From Branchipolynoe longqiensis (taxonomy: Eukaryota > Annelida > Polychaeta > Phyllodocida > Polynoidae): a DNA stretch of 64,000 nt. The notes under the pieces are model-generated. The model saw only the letters and a list, made by a program, of their open reading frames with translations. It searched no databases and was not told where the DNA came from. The stretch's first letter is position 1, and every line of letters begins with the position of its first letter. Location: NCBI GenBank assembly GCA_030323885.1, contig CM059186.1:154413064-154477063 (forward strand), read 5' to 3'. The position numbers were made by a program, and so were the translations under genes. This document shows, one piece after another, positions 45,006 to 54,837 of this stretch.

Positions 45006-46361
45006 ATGGCCACGAAGCGCGGTAAGACGGTTGCACCAGCTGCCGCAGAGGGTCGCCCACTGGATGAGTCCGATATGGGGCAGGTGTTGGCGGTTCCTCC
45101 GTCGCCTCGGCCCGGGACGCATGGTATGTCCGATCCAGACGACAGTTGTGACTTGGTGGTTTTGCGAGTGCCACCACCGGATTGGGAAGCCCGGATGGAG
45201 ATGTTGGAGGTACAGCTCCTTAACCGCGACCAGGCTACTCTTCATGGGAAGAAAAGGTCACCTCCTCCAGAGACTGACTCGGACGAGGAAGGAGTTGGTG
45301 GGGAAGAGGAGTTGTCAGTGGATGATGATTCGTCTTCGGACCCGATGCGCCGGGTTAAAAAGAAGAAGAAAGCCAGGAAAGCAGTGGTCTCGTCAGGAGA
45401 CGAGTTCACAAAGGCAAGACAGAAGGTGGTGAAAAAGAAGACAAAGAAAAGGAAGACTAAGAAAAAGAAGAAGAAGAAAGATTCTTCTTCAGATTCTTCC
45501 GCTGATTCGTCTACAACGGAATCAGACTCAGAGACCGACCGAGTGGGGTTGTTTGCTAAGATAGGTGGAAAAGTGCGCAAGAAATGCGTTAAAGAAAAAG
45601 CCAAGAAAGTCCTTACAACAACCATGATGAGAGAAACTATTAAGGGACACTTTAATACTTTCAAACCGGCGGAAGTAATCACCAGGCTGGGTGTACAGCT
45701 GACGGGGATTAAAGGTGTTCCTCAGTCACAGGTGAAGGAGATGGACAAGGATGTTCATCTGAATGAGGAGAGGAAAAAGTTTGAGTCTACTCTCTTCACA
45801 GTTCACAAGGCGGTCCTTGGGGCCTTAACAGCGATTGCTCCAGTGGCCAATCATATGCAAACTGAGAATAAGTTCTCTTCGCTGGCCAGAACCATGGATA
45901 AGGGTCTGGGCATGTTAACGGCTGTCGGTAACTATATTTCGAGTAGACGGTTTGAAAATGTCTTCAAGGCCGTCTGTACGGACGCTGGTAGGGAGGTTGC
46001 CAGGTCCAACAAAATTGTGGACAATGACGGGAAGGAATATACTCTTTTCCTTCCTCCCAAGCCAATAAAGGGAAAACCGTTGGACAAAACCAAGATGTTT
46101 GGTGGCCAGCTCCAGTATCTCTTCAAGGAGGTGGAGGCTGAAGCTAAGTATGGGAAGAATATAGACAAAGGTAAGCCGGTGGAAGCTAACACTCAGTTTT
46201 GCAAAGCTCGACTGGATTTTTGCCAGAGGAGGAAGGCCGGACCGACTTTCCAGCCCAGAGGTCAGGGTCAGCGCCAGTCATTCGGCTGGAACGACGGAAA
46301 TCGACCGTTCAGGAGGGAGTTTACTCCCACCAAGCCGTTCCCCCGTCCAGGGAACAAGTAG
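45006..46361 (+). CDS. DIRS copy 2 gag-like ORF1, intact (451 aa)
   Basis: The start ATG is at 45006 (MATKRGKTV, matching copy 1) and the stop TAG at 46359. Visible layout: Pro/Asp-rich N-terminus with an EARMEMLEVQLL helix (about 61-72); acidic/Ser patch (about 88-112); strongly Lys-rich tract (about 117-158) followed by a Ser/Asp run; conserved block from about 208 (MRETIKGHFNTFKPAEVITR); a helical core with QTENKFSSLART and GGQLQYLFKEVEAEAKYGKN; and an Arg/Gly/Phe-rich tail (about 395-451). No zinc knuckle or protease motif. Presumed RNA-binding/particle protein of a DIRS element. Its intactness beside a deleted RT is notable. Confidence 0.85.
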   Translation: MATKRGKTVAPAAAEGRPLDESDMGQVLAVPPSPRPGTHGMSDPDDSCDLVVLRVPPPDWEARMEMLEVQLLNRDQATLHGKKRSPPPETDSDEEGVGGEEELSVDDDSSSDPMRRVKKKKKARKAVVSSGDEFTKARQKVVKKKTKKRKTKKKKKKKDSSSDSSADSSTTESDSETDRVGLFAKIGGKVRKKCVKEKAKKVLTTTMMRETIKGHFNTFKPAEVITRLGVQLTGIKGVPQSQVKEMDKDVHLNEERKKFESTLFTVHKAVLGALTAIAPVANHMQTENKFSSLARTMDKGLGMLTAVGNYISSRRFENVFKAVCTDAGREVARSNKIVDNDGKEYTLFLPPKPIKGKPLDKTKMFGGQLQYLFKEVEAEAKYGKNIDKGKPVEANTQFCKARLDFCQRRKAGPTFQPRGQGQRQSFGWNDGNRPFRREFTPTKPFPRPGNK

Positions 46362-46665
46362 ATAGTGCTACGCAAACCTCCATGGCTGTCAGTTTTCCTG
46401 TAAGGATGGTTTAAATGTTACAAAGTTGACAGAACAGGATGTTTTTCCTGTTCAGTTTTTGATTTGGTAAATAAGACAACTTGACTGATTTAAATGATAA
46501 CCGTTACCTCAGCTAATGTTTGGTAAAGTTTATAATATGTTAGTAAGAATGTACAGTTCAAATGGAAACATGTTTGTTAGAATTTGAATTCTTTTCGGCT
46601 TGGGGGAGGAGAAATAATTTTATTGTTTTTCTTTTTTTCTCACCATTTAGTCAAATCAGAGGAGT
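46362..46665 (+). other. Junction of internal deletion in DIRS copy 2
   Basis: Replaces about 1.6 kb of RT-RNase H sequence seen in copy 1. The first ~40 bp resemble the post-gag sequence of copy 1. From about 46610 (GAAATAATTTTATTG) homology resumes with the methyltransferase-like end of copy 1 (about 22575). A CTGTAAGG donor-like string near 46400 and a pyrimidine run ending ATTTAG at 46650 could act as an intron, but this is only a sequence resemblance. Confidence 0.6.
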
Positions 46666-47742
46666 ATGAATGAAGATCAGGAGACTGATAGTCCCAGATT
46701 GGGACATGCATCCATGGTTGGTAGGAGTGGCCCCCGGAGCCAAGGAACCTATACGATTCCCACAAGGCCGGTGGAAGATTCACGGAGACATGTGAATAAT
46801 ACACTGCCGGGAATTCTGTTTTTCAACAAATATTTACAACAGTTTGGATTAGATAAGGTTACTCAGGAGAGATTACCTTCCCATGTTTGGAGGAAAGGGA
46901 CTGTTAAGTTATATTCAAGTTATTTGAAGAAATGGGGTTTTCATTGTTTGCTTATGAAGGTAAAACCAATGAAGCCTGCAATTGCACAAGTAATTAGATT
47001 TTTAAAGATGCTGGAATATCAGGGGTTTGGGTTTGGAGTGCTTATTGCAGCAAGATGCGCTTTATCCATTATACTTCCCCGAATTGATGGACAGACAATT
47101 GGGAAACACCAAGTGGTTTGTTGGTTTTTGAAATCGGTTTACGAAAGAAACCATCCAAAGCCAAAATATAATAGGTTTTGGGATGTGTCAATTGTGTTCA
47201 CACTATTTAAGAGTTGGCCTAGTAATAGTAATTTGGATCTAAAACAGCTAGGATTTAAGGTAGCAGTATTATTACTGTTAGTTACTGGACACAGAGGACA
47301 AACGATTGTAGCATTTACATTGGATGGTTTGGAGATAGATCGCAAGGAGGCGACGTTTGATTTACAGCAATTGTTAAAGTCAAACCGCACAGGGGATCCA
47401 TTATCTACAGTGCATTTAAACAGTTTCCCGGATGACCGACAACTTTGTGTAGTGTCTGCCATACGGGTCTATTTATCCAAGACAAAAGATTTTAGGAATT
47501 CAAGACAATTGTTGGTGAGTTTTATTAAACCACACAAAGGTATTTCAAGAGACACTCTGGCACGATGGACCATTATTGTTCTGAAGGCAGCAGGAGTGGA
47601 CACGGGACGCTATGCTTCCCATTCGACACGAGGAGCCATGGTCTCCAAAGCACGACTGCTAGGGATCTCAATGAAACGGATCCTGGCACACACAGGCTGG
47701 AAGACTGCTAGATCGTTTGCAAACATTACAACAAACGACTAG
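46666..47742 (+). pseudogene. DIRS copy 2 tyrosine recombinase, C-terminal frameshift removes nucleophile
   Basis: 358 codons from ATG 46666. Arg I is in TGHRGQT (residue ~210), HSTRGAM supplies the His/Arg pair (~319-322), and AHTGWK supplies the His/Trp. In copy 1 the next segment is FARHYHKR with the catalytic Tyr; here one base is missing near 47719, so the frame reads FANITTND and stops at 47740. The downstream frame still encodes the expected tail out of frame. The protein as read would bind DNA but lack the Tyr needed for strand cleavage. The N-terminal part is conserved with copy 1 from about residue 55. Confidence 0.9.
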
Positions 47743-47906
47743 AAAAGTCAAGCGGCCTTGCCACACGATTACTCACCAATTAACAAGACAGGTGAGAAAA
47801 GTTTAGAGTATTAATACTAATGAATACTGTATGAAATGTAAAAAACTATAAATGGATATGGTTTTGAATATGAATGAATTAAGGATAAAAATGAAGTTAT
47901 GTAAAG

Positions 47907-48245
47907 TTCTCCCTAGCCTGAAGCTAGACGGAGGCGTAGTACCGAGGTAAAATAGTATAGTTATATGAGTCTTACCTGGGTAACTGTTGTTTTCCCGAGG
48001 TACAAGCCTCGGATAGATGTTGGCTAGGGCCCGCCCTCCACACCCTGCCACATCTATCATGTTTGCTTGTGCCATTAAAGTATCCATTTGAGTTGAAGAT
48101 CATTTTTATCCTGAATAAGTAGGTAAAGATTGCTGGTACCTGACGTGCTTCCTTCTCCCTAGCCAACATCTATCCGAGGCTTGTACCTCGGGAAAACAAC
48201 AGTTATCCATCATCTATACCCAGGTAAGACTCGTATAACTATACT
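47907..48245 (+). repeat. DIRS copy 2 right-end complex (terminal inverse, complementary region, outer inverted repeat)
   Basis: 47907-47953 is the inverse of the left terminus. 47954-48029 and 48157-48245 form the outer inverted repeat; the left arm lacks 13 nt (TAGATGATGGATA) present in the right arm. 48129-48162 is complementary to the left inner region. GATAGATGT (48012-48020) and ACATCTATC (48050-48058) form the small hairpin, with a C-G to T-A change relative to copy 1. Confidence 0.87.
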
Positions 48246-48394
48246 ATATATCCACGTTTATGATAACAGCTGATCTCAGAAAAAAAGGATAACCAACAGT
48301 TGTCCCAAGCTCATTTATATTTAAACCCGTTCATTCCAATTCACTGTATACATTTGATCAGTATTGAAATGTATTGTGTATGTAGTAGTCTACA

Positions 48395-48545
48395 CTGACC
48401 ATTCAGGCAAGGAGCCGCATAGACTGGTAAGCGTGGGTAGGGTGGTGACATCAGGGAACCTAGGTGGTGTAATGGTTAGCACACTGGCCCGGAATGCAAG
48501 AGATGTGGATTTGATTCCCACTCTAGGCGCAATATTTCCCCACAA
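48395..48545 (+). mobile_element. tRNA-like SINE, family B
   Basis: CATCAGGGAACCTAGGTGG, GTAATGGTTAGCACACTGGC and GGATTTGATTCCCAC B box; matches 14080-14292 in inverse. In the SLMAP B-C intron. Confidence 0.72.
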
Positions 48546-48732
48546 ATATATATATGGTTTTATTGTTGTTAAAGGGGTTAAAAGAATTAAATATGCAGCC
48601 ATATGCATGTTTTTTCTAAAGGAACATAACTGGGTATTAAATGGATGTCCCTTCCTGTTACATATTTTGTTCATCAAAGTTGTTAGAAGTATATCGCTAT
48701 ATTTATCCATTTTTACTTCTTAGTAACTGCAG

Positions 48733-48811
48733 TCCATTCCTCTCGGGACCGTCGCATCTGGGAGTCACATTTCACGCTCAGGAACTTTACCAACTAGCCC
48801 AGTATTTACAG
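48733..48811 (+). CDS. SLMAP: SLMAP exon C: linker entering the coiled coil
   Basis: The acceptor is CTGCAG at 48727-48732. After the shared serine codon it reads a short Ser/Pro/Gly linker, then TFHAQELYQLAQYLQ, the family segment that starts the coiled coil. The donor is CAG|GTAAGT (phase 0). The linker is diverged from vertebrate SLMAP while the QEL.QL.QYLQ end is conserved, so the exon is secure but a small alternative exon between B and C cannot be excluded. Confidence 0.88.
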
Positions 48812-49066
48812 GTAAGTTGATGTAGCTATCGATGTAGGTAGAGTTCATGCAGGCATGAGAGAACTGTCTTACCATATACATACAAATCTGTGAATTTTAA
48901 CTTAGATGTGTATATATGTGTAAAGATTGGTTATCAGGAGCCATGTATTTATGGAGTAACGGTGAATACAGGGTAAGGATGGTTGAGACCCTCCTCACAT
49001 CCCCACTTTCGGTTGTGCAAACCACACCAGGTCCCAGCTTCAGACCGCCTCCAGGGACCAGTGGCT

Positions 49067-49418
49067 ACAGGTATGAAAGATTTCTGCGGTTTCGCTGAAT
49101 TTTATATTGACCAATTAATGTTAAACTATTATTTTTTAAATGGCAGGTATATGATAAGAGTTGGGTAGTTTGAATCCCGTTCTTATATGACCATAGATGA
49201 TGCTAGAACATAAGCGCAAACAAGAATGAGTTAGGTATGGGTGACAAAACAGTCACAACAAGGCTAGTTGAAACCTGACTTCCGGCATTTTTCTACAGTT
49301 CCCTGCCAATGCTAAATGTATGGGAGAATATCCGCGTTTTCACGGAAAATCGCCATTGGTGTAATAATCTCTGCTCAGTTTCCGTGTTTTTTTTGCTTGG
49401 GACCACTTTCATCCCTGT
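49067..49418. mobile_element. CAGGGATG-family MITE
   Basis: CAGGTATGAAAGATTTC at left, CCACTTTCATCCCTG at right; flanked by TGGCTA on both sides, a clear 6-bp duplication. Confidence 0.82.
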
Positions 49419-49460
49419 GGCTAGTACCTCAGAAGATACATTGAATTATGTTTTATTCTG

Positions 49461-49794
49461 ACCTGGCGCCGTGGCCTAATCGGCATAGCGCGGGCCTCGC
49501 ATATGGAAGGTCAGGAGTTCGGTTCCCGGTCGAGTCAAACCGATGAATTTAAAATTGATACTTGTCGGTTCCTAGCCTTGCACTGGGCATTCATATGATT
49601 GGGAAAGGACTGGTTAGCTCAGTGTCAGGATACTGTGACTGAGTGGGATATCAGGTCATGGTGCTGGCAGCCTGATTTCCCAGTGGGGCAGCACTATAAA
49701 GTCGCCAGGAGATGATGAGTGCGCTCTGTCACAAGTCGGTACCAGTCCTGATTTGACTTTAGATGTTGTTAGGACATGAAACACCAACCGACCA
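49461..49794 (+). mobile_element. SINE family A inserted in the exon D acceptor, 13-bp duplication
   Basis: The duplication ATGTTTTATTCTG occurs at 49448-49460 and 49795-49807. Exon D starts at 49814, so the insertion point was 6 bases before the acceptor AG dinucleotide ends. Head CGTGGCCTAATCGGCATAGC, tail GACATGAAACACCAACCGAC. Confidence 0.93.
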
Positions 49795-49813
49795 ATGTTT
49801 TATTCTGTCACAG

Positions 49814-49909
49814 GAGGCGCTACATCGTGAACAGATGCTAGAAAACAAGCTTGCCACGTTGCAGCGTCTCGTGCAAAATACTCAAGAAGCGTCAGAGTCT
49901 GGATGGCAG
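49814..49909 (+). CDS. SLMAP: SLMAP exon D: coiled coil
   Basis: The acceptor is TGTCACAG. The exon is 32 full codons starting EALHREQMLENKLATLQRL, with leucine heptads, and ends at CAG|GTGAGA (phase 0). It is one of the most conserved SLMAP segments. Its acceptor is unusual: a full-length SINE (49461-49794) was inserted only 6 bases upstream of the acceptor AG, and the 13-bp target duplication rebuilt the pyrimidine tract; see the findings. Confidence 0.96.
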
Positions 49910-50229
49910 GTGAGAATGCGTTCCATTATCCATGTGTGTGTCAACTGCACTAATGTGTGATCATATTTTGTCCCCATTACACTGCTCTTTCCCGCCATAA
50001 CTAACCAGAAACAGTCATGGGTGATTTGCTTGTCACTTTAAGAATATATGATCATATTATAAATGTTCATCTACCCCACTCTCTTTCTAGTCATAGCTAA
50101 CCCTAAAAAGCCATGACTCTAAGTATATATGATCGTATTATAAATATCCCCCTCACCACTCTCTTTCCAGTCATAGGTAACCATATAAAGACATTGCTGA
50201 TGTGTAGGCCACCCACAAGATGATGTGAT

Positions 50230-50885
50230 TATCTTATCTCATCATGTCCTACATAACGAGTGTTTGATGTTTTATTGAGTAACGGTGACACTTATTGACA
50301 CAGTTTTATCTTATCATATCATGTCCTACATAACGAGTGTTTGATGTTTTATTGAGTAACGGTGATACTTATTGACACAGTTTTATCTTATCTCATCATG
50401 TCCTACATAACCAGTGTTTGATGTTTTATTGAGTAACGGTGACACTTATTGACACAGTTTTATCTTATCTCATCATGTCCTACATAACGAGTGTTTGGTG
50501 TTTTATTGAGTAACGGTGATACTTATTGACACAGTTTTATCTTATGTCATCATGTCCTACATAACCAGTGTTTGATGTTCTATTGAGTAACGGTGACACT
50601 TATTGACACAGTTTTATCTCATCTCATCATGTCCTACATAACGAGTGTTTGATGTTTTATTGAGTAACGGTGATACTTATTGACACAGTTTTATCTTATG
50701 TCACCATGTCCTACATAACCAGTGTTTGATGTTCTATTGAGTAACGGTGACACTTATTGACACTGTTTGATGTTTTATTGAGTAACGGTGACACTTATTG
50801 ACACAGTTTTATGTTATCTCATCATGTCCTACATGACGAGTGTTTGATTTTATTGAGTAACCGTGACACTTATTGACACAGTTTC
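50230..50885. repeat. 77-bp minisatellite in SLMAP intron D-E
   Basis: About eight units with ATGTCCTACATAACGAGTG and GAGTAACGGTGACACTTATT, spaced 77 bp (50244, 50321, 50398). One shortened unit near 50765. Confidence 0.93.
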
Positions 50886-50931
50886 AGTGCATGTTTAATA
50901 TATATTCATGTATATATATTTTTGTCGCCAG

Positions 50932-51003
50932 GCCCTAATAGATGAAGACCGGTTACTCTCCCGACTAGAAGTATTAGAAAATCAACTACAAGCATATTCA
51001 AAA
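50932..51003 (+). CDS. SLMAP: SLMAP exon E: coiled coil
   Basis: The acceptor is TCGCCAG. The exon is 24 codons, beginning ALIDEDRLLSRLEVLENQL, in the typical SLMAP heptad register; the donor is AAA|GTAAGT (phase 0). The upstream intron contains the 77-bp minisatellite (50230-50885), which ends about 45 bp before this exon. Confidence 0.95.
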
Positions 51004-51843
51004 GTAAGTTGAATGTTTATTTATAATTATTTTGCGATTGTATGCCTGTGTCTTGGAGAGTTGTGTAGTTGATTCTGAAGAAGCCTCAAAAGGGTTGGTA
51101 GGATGTTGTGTGGCCAGCTAATGAAGCCTATGAGTTGTGTTAAAATTGTATGTGGATGTAGTGGTGTCAATATAGTAGCTGCAAACGACTGCACATCTCC
51201 TAGTTGAGTCGGGTAGTATCATTTCCAAATTACATGAAATGAAATCTATTGAGGAGGGCTGTTCTACGAGTGATTTGGTCGGATAACAAGATTTCTGAAT
51301 TATACAAAGTCGAATTAATGAGTGTTCTCTGTAGATGTGGGTGGTCCTGGACGGTGTTTATATTCTAGTGTTGCAGTATTCTCAGGCCTGTGCAGTTTCT
51401 AACAATGAACAATTCCTACGTCTTAATGTAAAATATTTTCTAAAACAATTTCACTGCAATCTACATTAGAAAAAAGTATGGTAAGAATCCTACAAAGTTT
51501 GGTTATTAGTAGGCAAGTAGGTATAAGTACGTGGTGAGCTTAACGCGTGGGATCTATAATGAAGACTACTGCAGGAGCATCAACCCCAACTTCCGGTTGG
51601 TAAGCTAAAGCTGCGACCCGGCATGCTGAGTCGCAGCATCAGTTCTTCCTGGTGGATGAGCGGAACTCGAGATATCCGTATTAGGCATATTGGATCATGG
51701 TGATTTTTTTTTTATAGTAAGATTAAAATAGTGGATCATTTTGTCGCAATATAATCCTTATGAATTCTACCAGACTTCCTTAAGATGATGGGGAGACATA
51801 ATGCCCCAACAACTATTTCTCATGAATCATTTCGTGTTTGTAG
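51004..51843. other. SLMAP intron E-F, no feature recognised
   Basis: Unique-looking; no repeat or exon supportable. Confidence 0.5.
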
Positions 51844-51921
51844 AACCAAACAGAAGATACCCTAAGACAGGAACTAGTCGCTTTGCAAGAAGACAAATAT
51901 AACTATGAAACGACTGCAAAG
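51844..51921 (+). CDS. SLMAP: SLMAP exon F: coiled coil
   Basis: The acceptor is TTTGTAG. The exon is 26 codons beginning NQTEDTLRQELVALQEDKYN, followed by a short YETTAK end; the donor is AAG|GTGAGT (phase 0). The match to the SLMAP coiled coil is strong. Confidence 0.95.
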
Positions 51922-52376
51922 GTGAGTGAAGTGGATTTTTTTGCTTTTAATATTTAAAAAGAAACGCATAAAAAAACCAGCCACTAATATTTATATGAAT
52001 CAACGGCAATGCCTGACAATCGTATTGGTATAAATCAAGCTTGTAAATGATATGCTGATTTCTCATTAATGTCTCTGTAAGGAGCTTATCTATTTTGCAT
52101 ATAAACTACTTTCTGTAGAACACTCCACCGTCTCTTATCTCCAGTAACAACGTTAGTTCTAGCCGATTATAATGGAAGAGGTGATTTAAATTTGATAAAT
52201 TAAAAAAATTTGAATTCCCCCAGCCGGAAAATGAAGTTGAGAATAATGTGATGGATGCTGTTTATGTTACTATTAAATGATGTAGAGAATACAAAATTGT
52301 CCTGAGTGAATCTGGAAATGCCACGTGTTAATTTGCTATTAGCATGTTCATTGTGTCAATTACTCTGCTTGAACAG

Positions 52377-52439
52377 GAGTCGTTACGGAAGGTGCTACAA
52401 GAAAAGTTAGATGCTGTTCGGAAATTAGCAGAGCTAGAG
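52377..52439 (+). CDS. SLMAP: SLMAP exon G: coiled coil
   Basis: The acceptor is GAACAG. The exon is 21 codons beginning ESLRKVLQEKLDAVRKLAEL; the donor is GAG|GTGAGT (phase 0). A 57-bp antisense SINE tail (52446-52502) follows immediately after the donor. Its target duplication repeats the last six exon bases and GTGAGT, producing a second donor-like site with AA instead of AG before GT. Reading past the true donor meets an in-frame TAG inside the SINE. Confidence 0.95.
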
Positions 52440-52445
52440 GTGAGT

Positions 52446-52502
52446 TTGTTTGTTTGTCGTTGTTTTACGTCCTAGCAACATCTAAGGTCATATCAGGACG
52501 GA
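52446..52502 (-). mobile_element. 57-bp SINE tail inserted at the exon G donor
   Basis: Antisense SINE 3' end (TTTTACGTCCTAGCAACATC). CTAGAGGTGAGT (52434-52445) and CTAGAAGTGAGT (52503-52514) flank it: a 12-bp duplication with one change that includes the 5' splice site. Confidence 0.88.
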
Positions 52503-52669
52503 CTAGAAGTGAGTAGACATCTCAACTGAAATTGACATGAATCCCGTTGATTCCGGGGATCAGCATTTGTGTTTCCTGGCTCTAATTAAAGTTGTATAAT
52601 CTGTTGCTTTCATGTTGTTTTCATATTATTTTCTAGTTGACAATTGTAACTTACTATATCTTAGAATCA

Positions 52670-52984
52670 GACGCGGTGGCCTAATCAGTAGATCGCAGGC
52701 TTCCCGGCTGGAAGGTTGGGAGTTCGAATCCCCGTCGAGTCAAACCAATGACTTACAAAATTGATACTTGTCGCTATCTAGCTTGGCACTTGGCATTACT
52801 AGGATAGGGCAAGGACTGGTTAGTTCAGTGTTGGGATAATGTGACAGTAGGAAATCGGGTTAGGGGCCAGTGGTCTGGACTCCCAGTGGGGCAGCACTGT
52901 AAAGTCACCATGAGTGTGTACTGTCACAAGTCGGTGCCCGTCCTGATATGATGTTGCCAGGACGTAAAACCCCAACAAATAAAC
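52670..52984 (+). mobile_element. SINE family A
   Basis: GACGCGGTGGCCTAATCAGT head, GAGTTCGAATCCCCG B box, GGACGTAAAACCCCAACAAA tail. Confidence 0.9.
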
Positions 52985-53333
52985 TACTTTAGATACCGTG
53001 TCCTTTATTGTAATTGACTAACTTTGGAAATGCAAGCATGCAAAATAATTAGTATGTGTGCAGCAATTGAAGCCAAGTGCAATTTCCTTGCTATGTTACA
53101 CATTGCCGTTAACCGTTAAATATCGAAGCCAGCGATGTTTAACAATCTTAAGTGGCAAAATCTGATGGAAATGTTCAGTGAGTAACCTAGTATATACGTT
53201 AGCCATTATTGGGATATGATAAGGATCAGTGGAATGAGGAGGACCAGTTGTTGGCGATTGAAGTTTCACACTCGCTGTGAATATGGCCCTTATTGCTCAA
53301 CATGGTGTAAGATCACCATCAGTCATAAAGTAA

Positions 53334-54751
53334 TTAAAGTTGCATAGTCCGATGAAATATAATTTTGTCAAAATTAAAACTACTTACATTTGATCCTATA
53401 TATCCAACTTAGATACTGCTGTATTAGCTAATGATTTGGGACAGAGTATACAGAATAACCAGTGAGTTTATAACTTCACCCCTTTGAACACTCAGTTTGA
53501 AACAGCCATTATGCGGGAAGGCCATTAACCAATTAGGCCAATCTCGTGACCCCATTACCCCCCCCCAACCAAGTAGGCCTGCTGTGCAGGGTCATAGAGG
53601 GGAAGGGGAAATGAGATGGATGTTGCCCCCCTCCATGTTGGATATTCAATGCTGTTTGGTCAATTCTATAAATATAATTATTCAATTTGGGTAATTTAAA
53701 TTGTGAAATTTATATATATATGAGACTGTCTCAAAAGGTGCTAAGCAATATGGGACAAAACTTTGTCCATTGTAATGATCAACATACTATCTGCTTATGC
53801 ATTTGCTCAGGATAAACTGATTTGTTTTTTACATGGTGTTTCATAATTCCAATAGAATACATATTGATTTGAAGCAAATGTCCTTGTGTTTTCAATGTAA
53901 CCGTTTCTGTGCTGTTTTGTGTCAGTCAATCGTTACAATGGACACAAAAAAAAGGGTGATCACCTTTTGAGACAGGCGCATATATATATATTAGTATTGG
54001 CTCATCAATATATATATATGTTCAGATTTGATGTAAGAAATAAGGGAAATAAAATTAAACCACGTGCAACTTTTGTCTTTTTAGTTATGAAGTGTTGTTG
54101 GACAAAAAAAAAAACATTTTACAGTCAGCCATTTGTAACATGCCATATGGGACATGGTTGGATCCTTACTAACATCTTGTATTGCATTGATATATCAAAC
54201 AAAACAGTTCCCAAATCAGAAGGAAGTATTTCCTAACATGTATGCATGTTTAAATTCTTTTTGATGTCTTCAGAATAACATTACAAATTTCCATCACAGA
54301 TGTAACCAGTGGTGTCTGGATGCCACACAAATATTGTAACCTAATTATCCAGTGAATAAAGCATGGCTGTGAATTACTTTTTTTAAATCAATATAAGCAT
54401 TACATATTTCTGTATATTATGAAATTATTTAATTCTGCTTAGATATTTATTAAGCACACTGTGTATTTCTAAACAGAAATACCTACCTACAGCCCTGTCA
54501 GGTTCCAGGATTAGTAGGTCATCTCACATCACGTGGTCACCGCGAGATGACCATCTAGGTCATAGCAACAGGACTTTTGGCAAGCTTGTCGAAATTATTT
54601 TTGGTTCTTTCAGCTCAAATTACTTCAAAACTAATCATCTTTAATCAAAATCACTCTGGACTAATGATTAGTAGCTCGTAATGATCAATTTGATATATTT
54701 ATCTAAAAAATAAGACAAATATTCATATGCCATCGGACCATGCAACTTTAA
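53334..54751. mobile_element. TTAA-family MITE carrying a nested MITE
   Basis: TTAAAGTTGCATAGTCCGATG at left; inverse CATCGGACCATGCAACTTTAA at right. Much longer than other copies because of 53722-53979 and further inserted sequence. Confidence 0.75.
53722..53979. mobile_element. Nested Tc1/mariner-like MITE
   Basis: CTGTCTCAAAAGGTG and its exact 15-bp inverse CACCTTTTGAGACAG, in TA-rich flanks. 258 bp, no ORF. Confidence 0.75.
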
Positions 54752-54837
54752 CGAATATAACAAAACAAATGGAAATTTGATATCATTTGGGTTCTATCAC
54801 TTTTCTTCCCAACATGCAGGGATGAGAATTTCACGCC

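Larger units (their letters stand above)
43852..48245 (+). mobile_element. DIRS-type element copy 2: gag + recombinase, RT deleted (inside SLMAP intron)
   Basis: Same family as copy 1 and in the same orientation as SLMAP. The 47-bp left terminal repeat (43852-43898) and its inverse (47907-47953) differ at one base. The internal complementary region 48129-48162 pairs with 43889-43922 with one mismatch. An outer inverted repeat (47954-48029 with 48157-48245) matches except for a 13-nt gap and about one substitution. It contains an uninterrupted gag-like ORF and a long recombinase ORF, but only about 300 bp between them: RT, RNase H and most of the methyltransferase-like region are gone. High terminal-repeat identity and intact ORF1 suggest it is younger than copy 1. 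Confidence 0.92.

Noticed and set aside
45242..45682. 146-aa Phe/Ser-rich minus-strand frame
   Set aside because: Shadow of the Lys/Asp-rich tract of the DIRS gag-like ORF.
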